In this document: piece by piece, positions 1 through 11,680 of the stretch | How the letters are laid out: every line of letters starts with the position of its first letter | How positions within the stretch are numbered: position 1 is the first letter of the stretch | Source: Ananas comosus | Lineage: Eukaryota; Streptophyta; Magnoliopsida; Poales; Bromeliaceae | Direction: 5' to 3' | NCBI RefSeq assembly: GCF_001540865.1 | Contig: NC_033635.1 | Coordinates: forward strand, 8,378,661-8,442,660 | Length of the DNA stretch: 64,000 bases | The notes under the pieces: generated by a model | What the model was told of the DNA's origin: nothing | The model's database searches: none | What the model saw: only the letters and a program-made list of their open reading frames with translations | Program-made: the position numbers and the translations under genes

Positions 1-522
1 GGTACGGGCTGCTAGTAGTTGCTATTTAAAAATAGAAAATAAAAATAATACTATGTTTTTTTTATTACAGCAGATGACATCTTACTAATTCAAATTATTT
101 GCTTAAAAATTACTATGTCTACACACTATTATAGCATATGAATCTTACACTCCATAATTCTAAAATTTAAAAAATTATTTTAAATTTTTAGTATTAATAA
201 TTAAAAATATATAAGTAAATATTAGTCTCCACAAAATATAATATAAAATTTATACTAGTGCAGAAACCCGCGCGATGCGGCGGGTAGATAATAAAATCCC
301 AAATTTAAAATTTTAAAAAACAAAATTATATTTAGAATCCTAAATACTAATTTTTCTAAATTATAAAATTTGGAATGAAAGTTATATGGCTCCAAAATAT
401 TACTATTCGTCAATAAATTGTGTCTAGAAACTTTAGAATTTTACCAAATTCTAAAATTCATACTATAAACTTCATGCTATAAAGTTCAAAATAAAAAAAA
501 GTCTCTTACACATATCCTTCAA
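1..522. other. AT-rich non-coding sequence
   Basis: No coding frame is supported. The only notable point is a small GC-rich hairpin at about 267-287 (cccgcgcgatgcggcggg) in otherwise AT-rich sequence. Such hairpins occur near the termini of some plant Helitrons, but no TC start or CTRR end is visible, so this stays a weak suggestion. Confidence 0.5.
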
Positions 523-2105
523 ATATCCTTTAAATATTATAGAAATTAGATTTTATGATAGTTTTCATGAAAAAATCTTCACTTCTCTTCTTCATCGGAA
601 TCAAAAGACTGAATTAAACTGCAAATAAGAGTACGTACATTCAAGTTATTTAAGGCAATATTTTAAAACTTCTTATGAACATGACTTTGAAAAGTGTGTA
701 TAGAAAATAATGTTAGTAATTAAATTTTTCCAGATGAAACAATTAAAATTACTATCTACTTTGCTTTAAAAAAAAATTTCTATATTACCTGAACATTCTT
801 TTTTTTCCTCTTGATTTTCTCGCAGTTTCCTCCAACTTGTTATTTGAGCTTCTCATTTTGATAATTTCAAAGTTGTACATACAAAATAATTAAAATAAAT
901 AAACAAATTAAACTTGACAAAGATGGATTAATTAGATGTCTTGTGGAGGAAAAGTGAAGGTTCGTAATAAATTAAATAGAAATAAAATGGTGAGAATTAT
1001 AAATGACAGGGGGAACATTTAAATATATTAATTGGAAGTTTAGTAGTGGGCCATTTTAGATGTATTAATTTGATACATTAATTAAAAATTTAATGAAGAA
1101 TTTAAATACATTAATTGAAAGTTTAGTAGTAGACCATTTCAGATGTATTAATTAGATACGTTAATTAAAAATTTGATGAAAAGAAGGGAAAGAATCACAT
1201 GGTGGTGAAGGTGAAGAAAAATAAATATCCTTCAATTATTATAGAAATTAGATTTTATGATAGTTTTCATGAAAAAATCTTCACTTCTCTTCTTCATCGG
1301 AATCAAAAGACTGGATTAAACTGCAAATAAGAGTACGTACATTCAAGTTATTTAAGACAATATTTTAAAACTTCTTATGAACATAATTTTGAAAAGTGTG
1401 TATAGAAAATAATGTTAGCAATTACATTTTTTCTGATGAAACAATTAAAATCACTATCTACTTTGCTTTAAAAAAAAAAGTTCTATATTACCTGAGCATT
1501 CTTTTTTTTCTTCTTGATTTTCTCGCAGTTTCCTCCAACTTGTTATTTGAGCTTCTCATTTTGATAATTTCAAAATTGTACATACAAAATAATTAAAATA
1601 AATAAACAAATTAAACTTGACGAAGATGGATTAATTAGAAGTCTTGTGGAGGAAAAGTGAAGGATCGTAATAAATTAATTAGAAATAAAATGGTGAGAAT
1701 TATAAATGACAGGGGGAACATTTAAATACATTAATTGAAAGTTTAGTAGTGGGCTATTTTAGATGTATTAATTAGATATGTTAATTAAAAATTTAATGGA
1801 GAATTTAAATACATTAATGGGAAGTTTAGTAGTAGACCATTTTAGATGTATTAATTAGATATGTTAATTAAAAATTTAATGAAGAGAAGGGGAAGAATCA
1901 CATGATGGTGAAGGTGAAGAAAAACTTGACAGGGAACCATTTAAATTCATTAATTAGATACGTTAATTAAAAAATTAATGGAGAATTTAAATACGTTAAT
2001 TGGAAGTTTAGTAGTAGGCCATTTTAGATGTATTAATTAGATATGTTAATTAAAAATTTGATGAAGGGAAAGAATCACATGGTAGTAAAGGTGAGGAAAA
2101 CTTGC
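523..2105. repeat. ~700-bp tandem duplication with partial third copy
   Basis: Copy 1 (about 523-1220) and copy 2 (about 1223-1922) align almost base for base at an offset of 702. Both start near aaatatcc and end in a G/A-rich tract containing gaatcacatg. A partial third copy covers 1923-2105. Inside each copy a shorter unit of roughly 80 bp repeats (around 1010, 1090, 1710, 1797, 1930 and 1980); it contains aagtttagtagt and gatgtattaattagata. No protein is encoded. The short open frame in copy 2 is not conserved in copy 1. Confidence 0.85.
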
Positions 2106-2566
2106 CATGTGGTAAAACATATTGAGGATTCATATAATTTAATAGATTTGTTAAATGCATACACAGCATTATTCTGGTTCATTATGGTAATGGAATCTGG
2201 GAACTTCCGGTAGTTTTCTAATTTTGATTCTCTTTTTGTGATTCTACTCTATGTGATTGGACATCTATGGCAATGGTTTGAATTTTCCCTATATATATTC
2301 ATTAGAAAGAAATGTCAGTCAACATCAAAATTAAGAATAGAAGGTGATGTGTTTGTAGTTGCTACATCATGTACAAAAAGTCCAACCAGATAAACTATGG
2401 ACTGCACATTTTGTTTCTACTGGCATAGCAAGCACGCAATCTTGACAAGATCAAGATATTTGAAGCTGACTTTGGTAAGACAATTCGGCTCGCTAAACTC
2501 AGAAGAAGAGGACTCGCTGCAGCGCAGCCTTATAGACTTGTAGTCCTTGATGGCGTTGAGACAACT
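2106..2566. other. Non-coding stretch before the SINE
   Basis: No gene, RNA or repeat is recognised in this mixed-composition sequence. Confidence 0.4.
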
Positions 2567-3000
2567 AACAAGGCCGTGCTAGAGCAAGTGACAAAGGGTT
2601 TGGTGCCGTTGTACTCTAAAAATTTAAGCTGTTAGAGAACGGTGTTTAAATATTTTTATATTTAACACTCCCACTCACGTCTGGACTCGAGACTTTTTAG
2701 TCGGCCCATGACGTCGGCTTGAATCAAATGAGAGAAAATTAATTTGTTAGAAGCCTGGCGTGACTCGAACTCAGGACCTCCTTCTTTGATACCATGTGAA
2801 ACAACCGTTGTACTCTAAAAGCTTAAGCTGTTAGAGAACGGTGTTTAATCATTTTTATGTTTAACATGGTTGGTATCCGAGATCCAAGTTCGAATCCTAG
2901 TTGATTCACATATCTAGCTAAGTTTATTTCTAAATGAAATAAACGAAGTGGGCAGCATGCTACCTATCTCTTAAAAAAAAAAAAAAAACAAGGCCGCGCT
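2567..3000 (+). mobile_element. tRNA-derived SINE, copy 1, with target-site duplication
   Basis: A 14-bp direct repeat (aacaaggccgygct, one mismatch) flanks the element at 2567-2580 and 2987-3000. The body starts with a box A-like agagcaagtgacaaagg, has a box B-like gttcgaatcc near 2888, shows a conserved 3' region with gcagcatgctacctatctc, and ends in poly(A). A second copy at 30646-30852 shares head, box B and tail. This matches the layout of plant Au-like SINEs, which are transcribed by RNA polymerase III and mobilised by a LINE. The copy is interrupted at 2605-2867. Confidence 0.85.
2605..2867. mobile_element. 263-bp insertion with 63-bp terminal direct repeats, inside the SINE
   Basis: Compared with the uninterrupted SINE at 30.7 kb, exactly this segment is extra. 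It begins and ends with near-identical 63-bp direct repeats (2606-2668 and 2805-2867), each starting ccgttgtactct and containing gctgttagagaacggtg. The ~136 bp between them contain, on the minus strand, gagttcgagtc, which resembles a pol III box B. The ends are not TG...CA and no clear target duplication is seen. I do not recognise the family; it may be a SINE-like or TRIM-like miniature element. Confidence 0.6.
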
Positions 3001-3896
3001 TCTTCCCGCTTATTACTGTTTCGAAAAATATTAATTAACCCTGCTTTTTGTTTGGTAATGCAAAAACTATGGCTAGAGTTAGAACGCAGAAGCTCCTTAG
3101 ATGGAGCTTTTTAGTTGGGAACAAATTGCCTAACTAATTGAAATATACTCTTTCTGGCCATCCATATCACAGGATGAAACATAGCTATAGCTAGCAGTAA
3201 TTCAAACTTAACTAGAATTTTACTTAAATTTGTTAGAGATAAAATTTATCCAAATTAGAGTTAGGTTATATTTAAATCTTTATAATTAGAGTAGAATCTA
3301 CTTACACTAAGATTCGGATGTTGAGAATCTGGTAACTGCTCTTATACCATTTGCTGAGAATTTAGTACTTGCTCTACCTTCAGTTGTTGAGAATTTGCAA
3401 TCCGCCCTGATACTAATTGTTTTAAATCAGATACTCACTCTAGTACTGATTATTACGATTCTGCAACAAAAGCGTCCAATTGAATTTTTACTGAAAATAC
3501 CTCTACTCAATGAAAGCTAAGACAATCACAAAAGAAGAAAATAATTATATCCAACTCTTTTTTTACATAGAGTCTTCAAAACGAACTCTCTTTCTCAATC
3601 TCTCTCCCCCTCAATCGTCTTCTATAAATCCAGAAAACTTCTCCTTTTCTCTCACATGCACTCGCGCACTAGGTGGATGCAAGCAGGATAAAGTGTCTCT
3701 CACCTCGACCGTACAAACACCCACCTTAGCTGAACACCACTCTTGAAGCTTCACCTAAGAGCCTCTTTCTAAACTTCTCTCACTCCTCTGTCGTTTTCTA
3801 AATCTCCAGGGATAAATAGCTCTTGCACCCATCCACCTGTGCATTAGGTGCACTAAACCATTGGCTAAGTTTCTCTCTCATACCTCACATACAGCT
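3001..3896. other. Non-coding interval
   Basis: No supported gene. Short open frames at 3510-3746 and 3823-4080 have no recognisable domain, and the second runs into the neighbouring MITE. The stretch around 3310-3440 repeats a loose gttgagaat motif three times. Confidence 0.4.
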
Positions 3897-4433
3897 AGGG
3901 TGTCAACGAGCCGAACACGAGCGAGCTAAGGCCGGTTTGTGTTCGGCTCATTTTATAATCAAGCCGAACACGAGCTGGTTCGTTAAAGTATCGAGTCAAA
4001 AAGTACAACTCGTGGTTGGCTCGTTTATTAACAAGCCGAACACGAGCTTCCTCATAAACAACAAGTTAAAAGAATTATGAAAGATACGTATAGAAAATAA
4101 ATTTATAAAATCTTATCCATTTAACTTTGATCTAATATTTAAAACTTTACATATAAATGACCTTGTTATAAGAAGTTGGGCTTTATATTTAGGTTAAGCT
4201 AATAACCAATTATTCATTTATATATATAAATATAAAACATATGTATTCGAGTTGTTATCGAGTCGAACATGAGCGAGCTAACCCTAGCTGGTACTGTTCG
4301 GCTCGTTTATTAAACGAGCTGAAAAATTCAGCCCGTATTCGGCTCATTTATTAAACGAGCGATTCGATCTCGAGCTCATTTCGAGCCGGTCACGAGCTGG
4401 CTTGCGAATAGCAAGCTGGATTGCCACCCTTAT
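3897..4433. mobile_element. Non-autonomous hAT-type element with 8-bp target duplication
   Basis: The element starts agggtgtcaa and ends with the near inverted complement ttgccaccct. An identical octamer, atacagct, flanks it at 3889-3896 and 4434-4441; 8-bp duplications are the hAT hallmark. The interior is full of GAGCCGAAC, CGAGC and GGCTCG words in both orientations, which can form secondary structure. A related fragment lies at 43065-43206. It encodes no transposase. Confidence 0.7.
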
Positions 4434-4875
4434 ATACAGCTCACTAAAGCCTCACTGCTTAGTTGTATTCTAGACCATGAAGCTTCAATATGGGAGCACT
4501 TGACAAGTTAAGGCCTATTGGTGCTTACAAAATGCACCTACAATAGATACTCCGACTCCTAATTTAATTAGATTTTTTTCTCTAATTAATATTTAAATTT
4601 TACTTTATTTATTTTAGCAGATTTAAATATTTATCCTAACCTAATCAGAATCTAACTATAAATCTAACAAAATCCTAACAATTTCCACCTAGATTTGGTT
4701 TGTATTCTTCAATTGTTGCATTGAGCTTACCACGCAAGCTCCACCTTGAGCTTATCTCCTCTACACGATGTCATCGCCTCCACCTCGAGTAGCCGCACAT
4801 ATATCTGCAAACTTTTGGAACCCAAACCGTCCACACACCTGTTCTGACTGTACTCCCATTCAGAACATACAAGTT
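4434..4875. other. Non-coding interval
   Basis: Mixed sequence with cysteine-poor, stop-rich frames. The right part (from about 4700) may already belong to the minus-strand copia relic, but no conserved motif is visible before about 4880. Confidence 0.35.
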
Positions 4876-5484
4876 TTCTTTCTTATTTACTTCGTATATT
4901 TCCCATCTTCATTTTCACGCCCTTATAGTTACACCTGAAGCTAAAAATTCACAATCCTTCGAGTCCAATGTGTCTAACAAGATGAAATTTTGTTTCAACC
5001 CAAGAATGTGTGGCACACCTATTAGCACCCTTACGATCCCATTGTGTATCTGGACCTTTTCTATACCAATTCCAAAACCTACATGCCATTTTGTTCCCCA
5101 TGAGATCTTTTCAACCTTTGATCACCTTATAGGTGGCAAAAGCTCTTTATCCGGCCAAACATGAAAAGAACACCTTGAATTGAGCATCTACATATCAGTC
5201 GAAGCTATCGCACTACTGGATGTTGCATACAACACATCAAATTTGATTAGCTCCAATTCTATCGCATGCATTGCAGATGTTTCCTCTTCCTAATCCATTG
5301 CAGTTTTCTCCTTCTATCACCGCACCTCCTTCAAATCATATTGAAGTATTTGATATTTGTGCTTTATGTGTCCTTTCTTTTGACAGTAGAAGCATTCCAC
5401 CTTGGAAAGTGACTTCTTTTGTCTATCTGTGATCGTCAATACTTTGGCCTTTTTCTTCGCTCTTACTACCAAAGCTATATTCAA
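4876..5484 (-). pseudogene. Ty1/copia gag-protease relic
   Basis: Read on the minus strand, 5317-5480 encodes a gag C-terminus with the zinc-knuckle-like motif CFYCQKKGHIKHKY. The fourth ligand of the CX2CX4HX4C pattern is Tyr instead of Cys. Further left, 4880-5160 gives degenerate peptides such as LGLKQNFILLDTLDSK, which resembles the copia region after the aspartic protease (LGLxxNLxSxGTLD). Stops interrupt the frames. The relic abuts the plus-strand gypsy relic near 5485, so one inserted into or recombined with the other. No RT or integrase remains. Confidence 0.6.
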
Positions 5485-7535
5485 GCCCTTTGGATGGAGT
5501 AAAGAGCTATAGTTGTACGGAAACATGCAACAACATTGGACAGGGGCATGATAGGAAGCGCCCAGCACTCGATGACGAGGGACAGACCAGTAGAAAACGA
5601 CCGTCGAGATCTCCACGATCTCGCTCTTATGGTCGTGGGTCTTTGAAAAGACAACGGTATAGTGGATTCTGGTAGCAACAACAGCAGCAGAGGTGGCAGA
5701 ATAGATGTGTCATTTGCAGAGGACCGCATTGGCGGCGTCAATGTAATCAAAAGGAAGGCCAGTATTATAAATAGGGACAGCTGGGAAATATGCAATCAGC
5801 TTGTTCTTGGGCAGCATCACCAACACCATCGACAGCAACGACCCCTACCACACCCGAGCAAATGTCGGGAGCTCCATCAACTCACAGCCAAGCAAATCGA
5901 GCTTCGGTTCCACACCAAGCAGAGTGGCGGCAACAGGCGCAGAGTGGCTACGTATATGTAGCCCAGGTCGAGGACTCCACTGCAGCTGACCGTGTGGTGA
6001 CAGAGCACGTGCAATATTTGATATCAGTGCATCACATTCATTTATTAGCCGAGCATTTTCATCCCTACATGGACTAGATATAAGTTCATTACCACATGCA
6101 CAAGAGGTGCAGATTGCTGATCATGTATTGCATATGAGGAGTGTTGCTGGTCATGTCCAGTGTAGTTGGGATCATGGATCATGCTTGTGGATATATTGGT
6201 CTTGAGATAGCTACAGGATTTTGATATAGTGTTCGGGATGAACTAGCTGGTGCACTACTTCACTACAATTAACTGTGGAGAGAGTGTGGTGATATTCTGC
6301 GAGTCAGGATAAGAGGAGTTTGTTTATAGGGGCTGCAAAGGCACATTATTTGCGACAATGATTTCTACATTGAGGGCCAGACATACGGTGAGTAGAAAAT
6401 GCATAGCCTATTTAGCAACTGTAGTTGTGCCTATAGCAGCACAGAGACTCGAGAATATTTCTATAGTCCATGAGTTTCTAGTGGTGTTTCTCCCAAAGTT
6501 GATAACAATGCTGCCAGAGAGGGAGGTTGAGTTTCTAATTGACATGGTCCCTAAAATCACGCCAATCTCAAAGGCACCCTATAGAATGGTATCGGCTGAA
6601 CTAAAAGAGTTAAAGAAGCAACTCCGGGATCTATTGAAGAAGGGATTTGTGAGGCAAGTGTATCGCTTTGGGGAGCACCAGTGTTATTAGTGAAGAAGAA
6701 GGATGGTTCACTAAGACTTTGTGTTGATTATGGGAAATTGAACAAAGTGACCATCAAGAACAAGTATCCTTTGTCGCGTATTGCTAACCAATTCAATCAG
6801 CTATAAGGGTCTTGTGTCTTTTTGAAGATTGATCTGTAGTTAGGTTACCACCAATTAAAGGTGAAGATCGAGGATATTCCCAAGATGGCGTTTAGGACTC
6901 AGTACAGGCATTATGAGTTCACAGTTATGCCTTTTTGGATTGACTAATGCTTCTGCTACATTTATAGAATTGATGAACACTTCGCCTTTTTGGATTGACT
7001 AATGCTTCTGCTACATTTATAGATTTGATGAACAAAGTGTTCAAGCCCTATATAGATAAATTTGTGGTGGTGTTCATTGATGATATTTTGATTTACTCCT
7101 AGAATAATGTAGAGTATGAGGAGCACTTGATGATACTGCTATAGCTTCTGAGAGAGAGAAGAAGTTGTATGTCAAGTTAAAGAAGTGCTAGTTTTGGCTT
7201 CGAGAGGTTGCTTTCTTCGGCCATGTGATTTCAGCCGCAAGAATGGTAGTAGACCAAAAAAAGGTTGATGCGATTCAGGATTGGCCCAGACCAATGAAAA
7301 TCACTAAGGTGAGGAGTTTTCTTTGATTAGCTAAATATTTCTATCAGTTTGTGGAAAGCTTTGCGAAGCTATCCACCCCCACACTCGATTGACTCGAAAG
7401 AAAATTAAATTCATATAGAATGAGGATTGCCAGAGTATCTTTGAGGAACTAAAATATACGCTAATATGAGCTCATATCCTTTCCCTTCCAGTTATGGGAA
7501 AAGGATTCGTGATTTTTAGTTATACATCACACAGT
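5485..7535 (+). pseudogene. Decayed Ty3/gypsy gag-pol, copy 1
   Basis: The order is gag C-terminus (5490-5750, with a broken zinc knuckle RCVICRGPH), a degenerate protease region, then reverse transcriptase from about 6500. The RT peptides [34 protein letters not shown] and FIDDILIYS are recognisable in shifting frames. Stops and frameshifts occur throughout. A ~50-bp tandem duplication (6931-6980, repeated to 7035) lies inside RT. The relic ends at the start of RNase H (LPVMGKGFVIFSYTSHS, about 7485-7535), where it is joined to the gag of copy 2. RNase H, integrase and both LTRs are missing. Confidence 0.85.
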
Positions 7536-10500
7536 GGATGGGAAATGCAAATACTTAAGCTCACGACCTTTGCGGAGGTCTTCGATCGAGCCCTATGGGT
7601 GGAGCACGGAGATGCCCACGTTCAGGAGAAGCGTGAGGCTTTGGCCGAGTCTAAGGACAAGGGCAAGAAACACCAAGGCGGCGGTAGTTCGGGGGGACAA
7701 GCACGTTACAAGAAACCCCCGAAGTATCCGCGCGCTCAACAGAGGGGCGGTGGAGCGCGGTGATGCATTGTGTGCGGCGGAGACCACCCCATCTCGCGCT
7801 ATGAGCAAGGCCGAGGCAAGTGCTACAAGTGTGGGCAGCCGGGGCACTTCATTCGAGACTGCCCGGGATGAGGAGCCTCACCTGCCCCGTCAATTGCATC
7901 GGCGCCGGCGATCCCGACTCACTACGGAGGAACCCCACCGACGGCCGCGTCGACTGGACGCGCGATGATGCCGCGTCAACCTGAAGTTACGCGATCGGCC
8001 CCGAGCGGACGGGTGTTCGCCGCTCAGGTCCAAGCTGAAGAACCTGCGGAGGCGGAGGAGCATCGCCTTGTGGCAGGTATGGTTTTGATTAACGGAGTTC
8101 GCTCCAGGGCCTTATTTGATACAGGAGCCACGCATTCATTCATAAGTAGATCATTCGCACGCATGCATGGCATTCTCATAGAGGCGAGTGACAAGTGGCG
8201 AGTGGAGGGCCCTGGGTCGACGTTTAACACTTACTCGGAGTGTGCGTCATGTCCCGTGCAAATAGGCGACTGGATTATGCCTATCCGGACACTGGAACTC
8301 CAGAACCTTGAGGCTTTTGATATCATTCTGGGCATGGACTGGCTCTCGAAATATCACGCGATGATCGACTGCAAGAGCAAGGTGATCACTTTTCGTGAAC
8401 CAGGACAGGAGGAGTTCACATATCGGGCTTGTCAAAGCTCGTGCTTTGTCGCGACGGTGTCAGCGACGAGAGCAAGGATGTTAGTGAACAACGGTTTCAC
8501 GGCATTCTTAGCGACTGTTGTGGAGGTGGAACAAGTAGCTCCAACGTTAGAGGAGCTATCGGTAGTGCGGGAGTTCCCGGATGTATTTCCCACGGAGTTG
8601 CCAGGGATACCACCGGATCGGGAGATCGAGTTCGTCATAGACTTGGTTCCTGGTACCGCACCGATCTCGAAGGCTCCGTACCGAATGGCGCCGGCGGAAT
8701 TGAAGGAGTTGAGGAGTCAACTGGAAGACCTCCTCGACAGGCAATTTATCCGGCTGAGTGTATCACCGTAGGGAGCCCCGGTGTTGTTTGTAAGGAAGAA
8801 GGACGGATCGTTTCGACTCTGCGTGGACTATCGAGAATTGAACAGAGTCACAATCAAGAACAAGTACCCACTACCCCGGATCGATGACTTGTTTGATCAG
8901 TTGCAAGGGTCGTGCGTGTACTCGAAGATAGATTTGCAATCCGGCTATCACCAACTGAAGATCAAGCCGGAGGATGTACAGAAAACTGCATTTCGTACAC
9001 GGTATGGACACTACGAATTCACGGTTATGCCATTTGGACTCACGAATGCTCCAGCGGCATTCATGGATTTAATGAACCGTGTCTTCAAGAAGTACTTGGA
9101 TCAATTTGTCGTGGTCTTCATAGACGACATATTGGTCTATTCTCGTAGTGACGAGGAACATGCCGAGCATTTGAGGATAGTGCTTCAAGTCCTTCGAGAG
9201 GAGAAGCTATATGCTAAGCTGAAGAAGTGTGACTTCTGGCTTCGCGAGGTCGCCTTCTTAGGGCATGTGATTTTCGCGGGTGGAGTTTCTGTAGACCCGA
9301 GAAAAGTTGAGGCAATCAAGGATTGGCCGCGCCCGACAAATATCACAGAGGTTCGAAGCTTCGTGGGCTTGGCGGGCTACTATAGGCGGTTTGTGGAAGG
9401 CTTTTCCAAAATAGTGATTCCCCTTACCCGCCTGACTCAGAAAGGCACCAAGTTCGTTTGGAGCGAAGAATGTGACCGGAGTTTCAAAGAGTTGAAGCAA
9501 AGATTGACTTCGACTCCGGTGCTCGCTCTACCGGTGCAGGGCGAAGACTTCGTGGTCTACAGTGATGCCTCCTATCTTGGGTTGGGGTGTGTATTGATGC
9601 AAAACGGGAAGGTGATTGCCTATGCATCCCGTCAGCTGAAGAGCTATGAAAAGAACTACCCCATCCATGATTTGGAGCTAGCGGCGGTGATTTTTGCCTT
9701 GAAACTGTGGACGCACTACTTATATGGTGCCCATTGTGAGATCTATACCGACCACAAGAGCTTGAAGTACCTGTTCACGCAGAAGGAACTCAATATGCGT
9801 CAGCGGCGGTGGTTGGAGCTGTTAAAGGATTATGATGTTGATATCCTCTACCACCCCGGGAAGGCAAATGTGGTCGCGGACGCACTTAGTAGGAAGTTGG
9901 CGAAGAACCTCGCTTTTGATGTTACCGAGCAAACACCTCTGTGGCTGGATATGGAGCGATTGGACCTTGAAGTGGTCGCTCCCGAGGTCCCGACTCAGTT
10001 GATGGCACTCGTTGTCCAACCGACCTTATTGGAGAGGATCAAAGATCTGCAACCCGCAGACCCAGAACTCCAAAAGGTGCGGCGAAACATCGAGGAAGGG
10101 CATGGCGGCGATTTCAAGGTAGACGCCGAGGTACGCTTCGGTTTCGAAACCGATGGTGTGTGCCGAAGGATGGAGAGTTTCGTGAATTGATTCTACAAGA
10201 AGCACACCGATCTCCATATGCCGATCACCCGGGCGGCACCAAGATGTATCAAGGACTGAAAATGCATTATTGGTGGCCGAGAATGAAAAGTGATAGTGGG
10301 CGCTTTGTGACGAAGTGCCTAACATGCCAGCAAGTAAAGGCCGAGCGTCGATTTCCAGCGGGAAAGCTTCAAAGCCTACCAATCCCCGTTTGGAAATAGG
10401 AGGATATATCGATGGACTTAGTGGTCGGCTTGCCTCGCTCAACGGGCGGCCACGATGCAATTTGGGTAATTGTAGACCGATTGACAAAGTCGGCTCACTT

Positions 10501-10985
10501 CTTGCCGATCCGCACCACGTGGTCGGGAGACAAGTTGGCGTAGGTGTATCTTGATAAGATAGTGAGACTGCATGGGGTGCCGAAATCGATCGTGTCGGAT
10601 CGTGACCCCCGGTTCACTTCACACTTCTGGAAGAGCCTGCAGGGAGCCCTTGGCACACGGCTCGACTTTAGCACCGCATTTCATCCCCAAACTGATGGGC
10701 AAACAGAGAGAACTATTCAAACTCTGGAGGACATGTTGCGAGCGTGTGTCATCGACTATAAGGGAAGTTGGTGTGACCACCTACCTATGGCCGAGTTCGC
10801 CTACAACAACAGTTATCACGCTAGTGTGGAGATGGCACCGTTCGAGGCTCTCTATGGGCGGACGTGTCGGTCTCCTATACACTGGAGCGATGTGGGTGCG
10901 CTTGCAGAGTTCGGCCCTGATGTTTTGCGAGAAACGGAGGAGAAAGTCCACCTTGCTCGCAAGAGATTGCTCACGCAAGGTAGGA
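7536..10985 (+). pseudogene. Decayed Ty3/gypsy gag-pol, copy 2
   Basis: One long coding frame can be followed. It starts in late gag, has a good zinc knuckle CYKCGQPGHFIRDC (about 7830), and continues into the protease with ALFDTGATHSFI (about 8110). RT follows with [11 protein letters not shown] (about 9115), RNase H with [12 protein letters not shown] (about 9550), an integrase HHCC zinc region (H...H...CLTCQQVK, 10200-10340) and an integrase core with VSDRDPRF and DGQTERT. The frame is broken by TGA at 7761 and 7869, TAG at 8769, 10397 and 10541, and a frameshift near 10135. Five substitutions and one indel inactivate it. It is 5'-truncated in gag, and its C-terminus is replaced by LTR sequence near 10986. 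Confidence 0.92.
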
Positions 10986-11580
10986 TGTAAGGAAGTGAAT
11001 TCTCGAAATCCGAGGATCGTACTTCATCCAGGATCGACTGACTGTCGAGAGGATACCCTTTGTGGGAGTTAAGAATGTCCAAAACACAAAAAGTGCTTTG
11101 GAGTTGAGTCCGCGAGAGCAAATGGTGCAAATTGCATTTTTGGGTTGATGTTGCTCTCGGGGACCGGTCTCTGGAGGTGAGAGACCGGTTCCCTCGGCTG
11201 GGTATAGCGGGGTTGCTTGGTGCAACCGGTCCCTAGCAGGGAGGGACCGGTTCCCGAACGTGGTCCCAGCGAGAAATGCCGAAATTTGGCTAAATCCTGA
11301 AAAATCGAGCTCTCGGGGACCGGTCTCTCAGGCGAGGACCGGTCTCCCGGGGAGAGACCGGTTCCCGAACGCGTGCGCCCGAGGGAGGCTCTCGGGGACC
11401 GGTCCCAAGTCGGGGAGACCGGTCCCTCCGCGCGAAAGCTGCCCAGTGAGGGCTGTGCAATGGATGAAAAGTTGAGGGGTCTAGATGCAAAATGGCCTTT
11501 ATTAGAGTGGGCTGAGCCTTCTCTCTCCCTCATACTCATCTCATTTCCCTCTCTCACACTCTCTTTTCTCTCTTGCCTCG
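10986..11580 (+). mobile_element. LTR of the gypsy family, plus orientation, cut by the assembly gap
   Basis: The sequence aligns with the reverse complement of the solo LTR at 25504-27990. Shared features are a tgtaa-like start, a gagagcaaatggtgca-type segment, an array of ACCGGT palindromes and a CT-rich region. It follows the plus-strand gag-pol relic in the right place and orientation for its 3' LTR. The exact start (tgtaa at 10986) is inferred. The end is lost in the gap. Confidence 0.6.
11150..11432. repeat. ACCGGT palindrome array, copy 1
   Basis: The motif ggGACCGGTctc/ccc and its reverse form GAGACCGGTtccc recur about eight times (for example near 11159, 11181, 11223, 11244, 11316, 11336, 11355 and 11396). 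The spacing is irregular, about 10-60 bp. The same type of array occurs in LTRs at 17770 and 27600. Confidence 0.85.
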
Positions 11581-11680
11581 NNNNNNNNNNNNNNNNNNNN
11601 NNNNNNNNNNNNNNNNNNNNNNNNNNNNNNNNNNNNNNNNNNNNNNNNNNNNNNNNNNNNNNNNNNNNNNNNNNNNNNNN
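11581..11680. other. Assembly gap (100 N)
   Basis: A run of exactly 100 N separates the plus-strand LTR from the minus-strand element. Its true length is unknown. Confidence 0.99.

Noticed and set aside
2840..2900. Possible tRNA gene from the GTTCGAATCC motif
   Set aside because: No acceptor stem or cloverleaf; the motif is box B of a SINE with poly(A) tail and target duplication.
5490..5675. Arg/Ser-rich peptide resembling an SR protein
   Set aside because: It is the basic C-terminal part of retrotransposon gag, followed by a degenerate zinc knuckle and RT.
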